Source: an uncultured beta proteobacterium | GTDB taxonomy: Bacteria; Pseudomonadota; Gammaproteobacteria; Burkholderiales; Burkholderiaceae_C | Reading direction: 5' to 3' | Length of the DNA: 33,325 bases | NCBI GenBank assembly: GCA_903876735.1 | Contig: CAIRAW010000004.1 | Coordinates: 1 to 33,325 of the forward strand | Part shown: piece by piece, positions 12,001 through 21,000 of the stretch | How positions within the stretch are numbered: position 1 is the first letter of the stretch | Layout: each line of letters starts with the position of its first letter | Notes under the pieces: generated by a model | What the model was told of the DNA's origin: nothing | Database searches by the model: none | What the model saw: the letters and a program-made list of their open reading frames with translations, nothing else | Made by a program: the position numbers and the translations under genes

Positions 12001-15000
12001 GGTGGCGTCTGCGTTCTCGGCGTAAGACAGCGCTCCGCTCGGCGTGATCACCGGTGCATCCTGCGCCGGTGCGATGCTGAGGCTCGAGGTCAGGCCCGTG
12101 CTGGTGCCCGCGCCCACCCCACCCGAGTTCGCGTCGGTCACCACCCAGGTCAGCGTACGGCTGGTGCGTGTGTTGTCGACCGTCGGGTCGTCGCTGCTGG
12201 AGCTGAAGGTCACCGACTGCAGGGCCGTCTCGTATTGGGCCAGCGTGGCCGTACCGGTCAGCGTCAGCACATGGCTTGTGGGGTTGAAACTGCCGCTGAT
12301 GCCATTCTGAGTCGCCACACTGAGTTCGTCGCCTGCGGTGTAGTCGCTGCTGATGGTCACCGTCGCCCCGGCGATCTGCGTATCGTCCAGATCCGCGATG
12401 CCAATCCCGCTGAACAAAACCGCTGCCGTGCCGTTCTCGGTGTAGCTTGCCGCACCGGTGCCAGACAGCGTGGGCGCGTTGTTCAGCGCCGTGATGGTGA
12501 TGCCGCTGCTCAGCGTGTTGCTGCTGCGCGCAGCAGCGCCGGCGCCGGCCGAATTCGCATCCGTCACCTGCCAGGTGATGGTGCGACTGGCGCTGCTGGC
12601 CGTCGGGTTGATCGACTCAGAGTTGAACTTGACCGTCCTGAGCGCCGTGGTGTATTGCGCCAGCGTGGCGCTACCCGTCAATGTCAACACACCGCCAGCG
12701 TTGCTGGCGATCGTGATGCCGTTCTGGTCCGTAAAGCTCAGAATATCGCCCGCGGTGTAGCCGCTGCTGATGCTCACCGTAGCACCGCTCATCTGCGTGT
12801 CGTCCGCGTCAGAGGCCACCGTCACCGTGGCGTCGATCACCGCCGCTGCGCTCAGTTCGGTGAAGGTCAGCGTCTGGCTGCCGCCGCTCATCACCGGCGC
12901 GTCGTTGCCGGCACTGATGGTGACGGAACCCGTCTTGGCTGCCGTCTGGGGCGTGACCCCGGCCGTGTCGCCCTGGGCATCGAGGTTCCTGCCGTCGCTG
13001 AGGGTCACCGTGTAGGCCCGCGTACCGGCCGGCGGCGTGTCGCTCGTGTTTTCGAACTGGATCGCCTGCAGGATGGCTTTCACCTGGTCGAGCGTGGCCG
13101 TGTTCGTCAATTGAATGAAGTAGTCCCCGGTGCCGCTGCCGCCGGTGACCGAGGCAACCCCGGTCGCCCACGGAAAACTGCCGTTCAGGCTGAAGACGTC
13201 GCCCGTTACGCGGCCGGTAAGACTCACCGCGATACTGCCGGCGCCAAAGACGCTACTGGCCAGCGTGCTGGTGGTCAAGAGGTCGATGTCGGCCACTGCG
13301 GCGTTGGTCAACAGGATTTGCGCGGCCGTCCCGGCGCCGGTGATGGTGGACTCCGCGATCGAGCCGGTAAACACCCCGACGGTATAGTCTGTGCCAGAAC
13401 CGCTGGTCGTCAGCGTGGGCGCATCGTTGATGCCGGTGATGCTGACGTCCACCACAACCGGGTCGACTGACACACGCGAGCCGCCGTTGTCGGTCGTGGT
13501 GTTGTAGGTCAACGGTGTCCCGGCCAAGGTGGTGAATGCCGCCGGGCTGGCAACCGTTGTATTGAAGGCCGTGGTCTCCACCGCGTACAGGCTCAGCGTG
13601 GGCCGCAGCGTGCTTGCGCCAGTTGTGTTGGCGTCGGTGTTCTGAACAAATTTGATCTGGGTATCGGCTGCAAGCAACAGGGCATTGGTGGTGCTGATGC
13701 CACCTGCGCTGGTACTGATCGTTGCCAAATCGACCCAGGCCGATTCAAGGTAGACCTGCCAATTGCCCAGGCCCTTGTTGTCAAAAGCACCGATTGCCAC
13801 GCCGGCCATCGGGTTCGATGCCAGGCTGAGCCCGTCCGGGTCACTGTAGTTGGCACCTAGCAGGGTGCTCAAGGTGGTGGCCGTCGTACTGGCTGCCCCT
13901 TCGGTCGAGGCCAGAGTGGCCCCGGCACTGAAGACCGGCGCGTCGTTCGTCGGCGTGATGGTGACCTTGACCGTGGCCGTCCCTGCCAGTGCACCAACCC
14001 CGGCACCGTCATTGAAGGTCACCAGAATCGTCTTGTCGGTGGCGCTCTGGTAGTTGTCGTAGCGGCTTGAATAGGCGATATTGCGCAGCACCGTGTTGAC
14101 GGCCGTTGCTGAGGCGCTTGCGTTGAAGGTGATCGTCAACTGCCCCGAGGCGTTGCTGTTGTCGGTCAGCTTGCCGATCACGGTCGAGTTGAAAGTGATG
14201 TTGGAGCCGCTGTTGAACAGCACGATGCCAGAGCCCGGCTGCGTGTAGCCGCCGCCGATGCCCACACCGTTGCCGGTCTGCAGCACATACAAATCCTTGG
14301 TCGCCGCAGCCAGCAGGGCCGTGCTTGCCGACTGGTCCCGAATGACCAGCGTGGCGCCGTTGAACGTGGTCTCGCTGCGCGTGATTTCAACGTCGCTGAT
14401 CGAAGCCGGCGTAATCGTGCCGCTGACGATATCGGGCAGGCTGTCGAGCAGCAGCGCGGTGCCGGCAATATTGACGCCGACCGCTTCGCTGAAGTTCAGC
14501 ACCGAATTGGTGGCGCTGGTCAGGTTCAGAATCTGCGGCGCGTCGTTCACGGCCGTGACACTGGTGGTCAGCGCTATCGCGTTCGACCAACCGTCCGTGC
14601 CCCCGGTGGCAAGCGTCTTGAAGTCGGTAACAGAGGTGCTGGCGCTGAAGGCGTTGCCGTCCGACAGGCGCACCGTGAGGCTGCCCACCGCGCCGTTGTA
14701 ATTGGCCACGCTGGGCAGGAAGCGGATCCTGTCATTGGCACTGCTGCCAACCACCAATGCGTTGGCATCCGTCAGGCCGGTCAGCGGGATGTCGTTCCAG
14801 TTGCTGCCGTTGTCGGTGCTGTACTGCCACTTGCCCTGGCCGGCCGTTGCCGCATTGCCGGTGATGGCAATACCCGAGAAGGTGTGGTTGTTGTTCAGCG
14901 TATCGACATCGCCAAACTTGGCGTTGAAGAGATCGTAGACCGTGGCGCCCGTGGGCGCTGCGATGGCGGCGTAATTCGGGTCCGGCGCGGCCGCGCCAGC

Positions 15001-18000
15001 GTCTTCGCTCACTGCGGCCAAAGCGGCAGCGCCGGACGCTGTCGGCGCATCGTTGACCGGCGTGACGCTGATGCTGATGGAGCCCGTGGCGGTCAGTGCC
15101 GTCGTGGTACTGGTGCCGCTGTTGCCCAGGTCGCTCAGAACGACGCTGATGCTTTCCGTCGTCTCCGGGTTGTTGCCCGGCGTGTAGGTCAAACCTTCCA
15201 GAGCCGTGCCCACCTGTGCCAGGGTTCCGGTCACGACCACGCTGCCGGAGTTGTTGCCGCTCACGCTCCAGCCGCCGGTGCTGACGCCGATTGCCCCGTG
15301 TGCATTGGTCAGGGTGACGCTCACCTTGCCGGCATTCGATCCAATAACGCCCTCACCCCGATTGGCTTCGATATCGGTCAAGGTAAAGCCAGCCGCAATG
15401 CTGGCTAGCACATTCTCCGTTGCCGTAAAGCCGCTGCCGGTGATGCTCATCGTCGGCGCTTCATTGACCGCGCTCACGCTGGCGCTCAGGCTGACCGCGT
15501 CGGACCAGCCGTTGGGCGAACCGGTGAGCAGCGTCTTGCCGGTGCCTGCCACAAACGCCGTGCCGTCCGACAGGCGCACCGTCAGCGCGCCCGGTATGCC
15601 GTTGAAATTGGCCACATTGGGCAGGAAGCGGATCTGGGCGCTGGTGCCCAGCACAACGGCGTTGCTGTCGCTCAACCCGGAGGTCGGAACATCGCTCCAG
15701 TTGGCGCCGTTGTCGGTGCTGTACTGCCATTGGCCCTGGGTCAACGCATCGGCGTTGTTGCCAGTGATGGCCAGCCCGGCGAGCGTGTATTGGGCGCCGG
15801 TGTCGGCGTCGGTGAAATGTCCATTGAACAAATTGCTGACGAGGCTGCCCAATGGTGCGGCGTGGCTGCCCGAATTCGGACTCGGGTAGATCAGACCGGC
15901 ATCCTCGTACACACCGCCAACACTCGAATTGCCGGCCACCGGCGCATCGTTGACGCCGGTCACGGTGATGGCCTGCGCCACATTGACGGCCAGGTGCCCG
16001 CCACTGCCCTGCGGGTTGACCCTGTCCGGATCGGTGTCGCCGTCGTCGAGCACCCAGTTCAGCGTGACAGCTTCCGTCTGCCCGTCACCCAGGCTCTGGC
16101 GGCTGTTGCTGTAAGCGATCAGGCGCGCAATGGCCTGCACATCGGCGCTGCTCACGCCAGCGGCAAAGCTCAGCGTCAGGGTGCCGTTGCTGTTGGCCGT
16201 TACCGTGCCCTTGACCGCACCGCCCAGGGTGAGGTCGGCACCGGCTGTCAGCGCGCCCAGCGTGCCGCTGTTGCTGAAGTGGTCGTCCGTGCTGGCCCCT
16301 CCGCTGCGGGACAGGTTCAGCGTGGCGCCGCCCCAGTTGCCACTGCCGCTGGTCAGGGCTGCCAGGTCCACGTCGCCCAGGGCTGCCGCCGTGGCCAGCA
16401 CCACCGCCGAGGCGTCCTCGGTGTAGGCCTCGCTGGCAACGCCGCTCAAGGTCGGCGCATCGTTGACGGCGGCCACCGTGATGTCGAGGCTGGCGTTGGC
16501 CGACAGCGCACTGCCACCCGTGTGGGCGTTGTCATTGACGACAACCGCAATCGAATCAGCACCATTGAAGTTGGCAACACCGGTGTAGCGCAAGGTGTCA
16601 AGCGTGGCGTTGACCTCGCCCAGCGTGCCGGTGATCGTCACCGAAGACGTCAGGTCGCCGCTCAGCTCGGCGCTGCCAGACGCGGTCAGGTCCAGCGTGC
16701 CGTGGCTGGCTGTCAGCGTGACCGTGACCGGACCAAAGCCGCTGCTGATGGCGCCATCAAGCGCCACACTGTCGGGGTCCGCAATGCTGATGCCATGGAT
16801 GGCGAGCGGCTGGTCTTCGCCCGCTGTGGGCGCGTTCGGCAGCGTGATCGCCGGCGCATCGTTGACCGGTGTGATGGCAATGGTGAAGGTGCCTGTCGGC
16901 TCGGTGCCACCGCCGGCATCCGAGAGTTTGTAGCTGAAAGAGTCGCTGGTGCTCTCCAGTCCGTCATGCACATAGGTGATTCGGTTGTTGTTCAAATCAT
17001 CCTGTGTGATGGCGCTGCCAACGCCAAGCACCGTGTCGCCATTCTTCAACTGGCCGTGCGAAACAATTGACGTGATAACGCGAAACTGCAATTGCACCGC
17101 TGTGTTGTCAGGGTCAGACGCCGCCAGTGCACTGGCGGAGATGGTCGCGGTAGCGCCTTCGTTGAGCGTCAGACCGGCATTGACCGAAACCACCGGATCG
17201 TCATTGACCGGGTACACGCCCAGCGTCACCATAGCGCTTGAGGTACCGCCCTTGCCGTCGTTCACCGTCACGGTGAAGCTGTCGGCGAAGTGCTCTGTGC
17301 CGTCGTGCAGGTAGCGCACCTGTCCGGCAGTCACCTGGGCTTGCGTGAAAGTCGTCGTAGCGATGTTGCTGGTGGTCATCGTGGTTTCGAAGCTGCCGTT
17401 GCCATCGCTGTCGAGTTGCAGCACGCCGTAGGTCGGCAGATTGCCCGTCGAAGCAATGCTCAGCGTCAAGGTATTGACGGCGGCATAACCGGTGCTCTTG
17501 TCGCTGTTCACGCCATCGACATCGCTGGCGGTGATCGCACCAGCCAGAGAAATAGCCGACCCCTCGCTCACCATCAGGTTGCCGCCCGTGATGACGGGCG
17601 CGTCGTTCACCGGTGTTGCATCAATACTGAAACTGCCAGAGACGCTGGCGCCAGAGCCGTCGTAAAGGGTGAAACTGAAAGTCGACTGAAAGTCCTCACC
17701 GCCATCGTGCTGGAAAGTAATCCGGTTGTTATTGATGTCGTCCTGGGTGAACGAGCTTCCAAGTCGCAGCGCGCTGCCGCTGCGGTACAGCGTGCCATTG
17801 CTGATCGGGTAAGAAGTCAGCACAAAGGTCAGGTTGGCGGGCGTGTCTTCGGTGTCGCTGTCGGCCGCCAGCAACTGCGCATCGGTGATGGTGGCCGACG
17901 CGCCCTCGTTGAGGGCCAGCGCCACGTTGGTGGCAATGGTCGGCGCGTCGTTGAGGTTGTAGACAATGATCGTGGCGGTGGCGGTGGAACTGTTGACCCC

Positions 18001-21000
18001 GTCGCTGACCGTGTAGCTGAAGTAGCCGGTACCAGAGAAGTTGGCCCCCGGCGTGAAGGTGACATGACCCGTGTCCGGATCAATGCTCACCGTGCCGTTC
18101 ACCGGTGAGGAAACAGCCGTCACGTGGTAAGCCGCCGGGACCGGCGTGCCAAAGCTGTCGTTGGCCGTCAACTGGCCAAAGCTCAACGTCAGCGGCGTGT
18201 CTTCGTTGGTGACGAACAAATCGTTGCGGGCCAGAACCGTGCCCGTCCAGGTCCCACCACTGCCCGAGTCGTCAACGGGCGTCACGGTGATGGGTACGTT
18301 CACCGCGGTCAGGACGCCATTCACACTGACGCCGGCAACGCGGCTTTCCGCAGCGTTGTAGCCGCCATCGAGAACATAGACGCTGAAGCTGTCGTTGGGC
18401 GGATTGCCTACAGGGTCGGAATGGTCGTTCCAATAGGACACGTGGCCCGCGACGATATCAGCCTGGGTAAACGAAGCGCCGACCCCTTGAGCCACGCCAT
18501 TCACCAGCAACCAGCCATGGCTGGGTATCGATACGATCCGGTAGGTGATCGGGTTCGACTCGACATCGGTCGCATACAAAGTGCTGGTGCTGGTACCGGT
18601 GGTCAAGGCAACCGTACCCCCCTCCAGAACCGTGAGCCCACTGAGCGGGCTGGCCAGCACCGGGTCATCGTCCACCGGCAGCACGTTGACCGTCACCGTG
18701 GTCGAGCTGGTCTTGACTGCGGCCGGCGTATCGCCGGTGTCGGTCACACTGACGACAAAGCTCAAGCCGGTTGCCGGCATCACCTGATTCGTAGCGTGGG
18801 ATTGAATGCTGAGCAGGCCGACCTTGTCGCCGGCGAAGCTATAGCCGGCGGCCACCTCAGCCGCCGTGATCGTGTGGCCATTAAAAATCAGGTCGGCCTC
18901 GGCGGCGGTGGGCAGCGACGTGATCGTCACCACCAGATTGGCCCTTGCGGTTTCGGCATCGCCCACCGACAGGCTGACGGTGGCCGAGTAGTCTTCGTAA
19001 ACGCTCACCGAGCCGATGATCACGGGCGCGCTGTTGACGCGCGTGATGGCAATCGGAATGGCGGTGCTGCTGACCACGCCACCGGCACCATCGCGCAGGC
19101 TGACACTGAACGAGTCGGTGGTCGCGCTATTGCCGTTGTGCGTGTAAACCAGCTTGCCAATGTTGTCGTAGCTGAAGGTGGTGCCCACCTGCACCGGCGC
19201 CCCGTCCAGGCGCAGGGAACCGTTGGTGGGCAGCGCTTCGAGCTTGAAGGTCAGCTGCGTGGCCGAGTTATCCGGATCGGTGACGACAACATTGGTGCTT
19301 GAAAAAGCCACCGAAAGCGCCTCGGTCACCGTCACCGCGCCACCGGTCACCGTCAGCACCGGCACATCGTTCACCGGGCTGACCGCCAGGCTCAGCGTGC
19401 TGCTTGAGCCGGTGTTGAGGGTGTACGTGATGGTCGGTACGCTGCCGCTCCAGTCCTGTGCCGGGGTGAAGGTGTAGACACCTTCAGCGGTGATGGTGAA
19501 AGTACCTTTGCCGGTGATGCTCGCGGTGTCGCTCGCCGGAACGCCCGTCAGGGTCGTGGTTACGCCACCGATCGTGAAGCTCACCACGCTGAGTGTGTTG
19601 TCCACGTCGCTGTCGTTGGTCAGCACGTTGCCGCTGGCAACATTGTCTTCGAGCACGGTTTGGTTGTCGGCCGCCACCACGGAGGCATCGTCCACCGCCG
19701 TGATGCTGGTGAGCAAACTGGTGCCGGTGGTGTCGATGTCGGATGTGGCCGCCGCGGCCACATCCGTCGTTACCCGGGTCGCACCGACGCTGTAGCTGCG
19801 CGCACCGCTGTTGTCGATGACGTGGATCGTCAGTGCACCCGGAGCCCCAAAGTAATTGGCAACCGGCACAAAGCGCAAGCTGCTGCTGCCACTGAGCAAG
19901 AGCGCGCTGGCAGTGCCCACGGTACCGACTGCGTACCAGTTCTGCCCGTTGTCGCTGGTGTACTGCCAGACGCCTTTGGTCAGCGCCTCGCTGGTGTCGT
20001 TGGCGCTGATGGCGATGCCGGCCAGGGTGTTGCCGTCGACATCGGTAAAAACACCGTTCAGCAGCGTTGCCACCGTAGCGCCAATCGGCGCTGCCGTGTC
20101 TTCGGCAACCGCTGCCAGCGTTGCCACCATGGGGTTGGCCCCATCGCGGTTGACCGTTGGCGCATCGGCCACTGGCGTTACGGTGACGACAATGGTTTTG
20201 CTGACGGTCTTGTTGGCAAGAGCGCCGGCACCGCTGCCCAGGTCGTCGGCCAGCACCGTGATGGTGTCGGTAGCGGAGCTGGTGCTGTAGGGGTAATTGG
20301 CGTCGGGTGAATAGGTCAGGTAGCCGTCCGTGACCAGCGCGGTGTTGATGGCCGCCAGGGTACCCGTGACGGTGACGCTATGGGTATTGTTGGTGGCGAC
20401 CGTGAGGCCTTGGACGTCGCCCAGACGCAGGTTGCCATGCAGCGCGCTCAGCGTCACCTGGAACGAAGTGTCCAGCGCATCAACGTCGGTGATCGAAATA
20501 CCGGCGATGGCGACCAAACCGTCTTCGGCCACGGTCGCTGTTGCATTCGCCACAGTCAGCACCGGCGGCTCGTTGAACGCCGCCACCGTGATGCTGACCG
20601 TACTGATGGCGCTCTCCAGACCAGCGGCGTCCACCGCGCTGTAGACAAATGTCTTGACGCCGGTGACATTGGTCGTGGGCACAAAGCGCATGTAGGCCGC
20701 CTGGCCTGCTGTAATTTCCTTGTAGGTCGCGTCGATCACCAGCGCCGTATACGAAGACCCGTTATCGCTGCTGAAATATAGTGTGCCGCCAGCCGGCAAC
20801 TGGCTGATGCGGTAGGCCGTAACGGCTGCATCCGTGGTGCTGTTGCCGCCGCCGTCCGGGTCGGTTGCGGTCAGCGCAAAATTGACCGGCTGGTTCTTGG
20901 TATCGGCCACCGCTGTCAGCGTTGCCGTCGGCGCGTCGTTGACGGGCGTGACGTCGAAGGTCAGCGTGTTGTAGGACTGATCAAGCACGACACCGCCGCC

